The notes beneath the pieces were generated by a model, which saw only the letters and a list, made by a program, of their open reading frames with translations, made no database searches and had not been told where the DNA came from. The translations under genes and the position numbers were made by a program. DNA of 5,281 nt from JBEKTY01 sp049515555 (GTDB lineage: Bacteria; Planctomycetota; Planctomycetia; Pirellulales; Thermoguttaceae): the NCBI GenBank assembly GCA_049515555.1, contig JBEKTY010000309.1, positions 1 through 5,281 on the forward strand, given 5' to 3'. Position 1 is the first letter of the stretch. Every line of letters begins with the position of its first letter. Below are positions 5,280 to 5,281 of the stretch, one piece after another.

Positions 5280-5281
5280 AG

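Overview
The window is about two-thirds G+C by eye. It looks like a planctomycete chromosome, probably near Pirellulales. That guess rests on three things: the style of the glycosyltransferases (the LCADE, SAEAKPY and RRYPYGGHVR motifs), a Gfo/Idh/MocA oxidoreductase, and a dense set of short palindromic and G-rich intergenic repeats of kinds I associate with that phylum. No RNA gene, transposase or CRISPR array is visible.

Layout. (i) Positions 1-1780, minus strand: one reading frame stays open for at least 593 codons and runs off the left edge. Its first 144 codons resemble the amino-terminal part of a GT87 (DUF2029) polyprenyl-phosphate glycosyltransferase. A well-formed internal start at 1348 then opens a GT39-type multi-membrane-spanning glycosyltransferase. 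The last ~80 codons before the edge (about 1-240) are repeat DNA read in frame. (ii) Positions 1781-2053: a divergent intergenic region. It holds a good minus-strand promoter, a 7-bp inverted repeat at its -35 box, and two exact, oppositely oriented 29-bp copies of a self-complementary repeat in the leader of the next gene. (iii) Positions 2054-3763, plus strand: a complete ArnT/PMT-like GT39 protein of 569 aa starting at GTG. (iv) Positions 3764-3959: a convergent intergenic region nearly filled by a 187-bp element. Its ends are 29-bp G-tract arrays (GGGATTT type) matching at 27 of 29 positions, in inverted orientation. (v) Positions 3960-5093, minus strand: a complete 377-aa Gfo/Idh/MocA oxidoreductase starting at TTG. 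(vi) Positions 5094-5281: upstream region with a Shine-Dalgarno site for the oxidoreductase, a bulged hairpin, a rightward TTGACA promoter candidate and an interspersed-type repeat at the edge.

Working together (inference). Two divergent membrane glycosyltransferases that use lipid-linked sugars, next to a cytoplasmic sugar oxidoreductase, fit envelope or exported-glycan work, but nothing here shows a shared pathway or substrate. The most notable points are the uncalled left-edge gene with its GT87-to-GT39 in-frame junction, and the way each intergenic gap and the left gene's 3' part are occupied by structured repeats, some related to each other.
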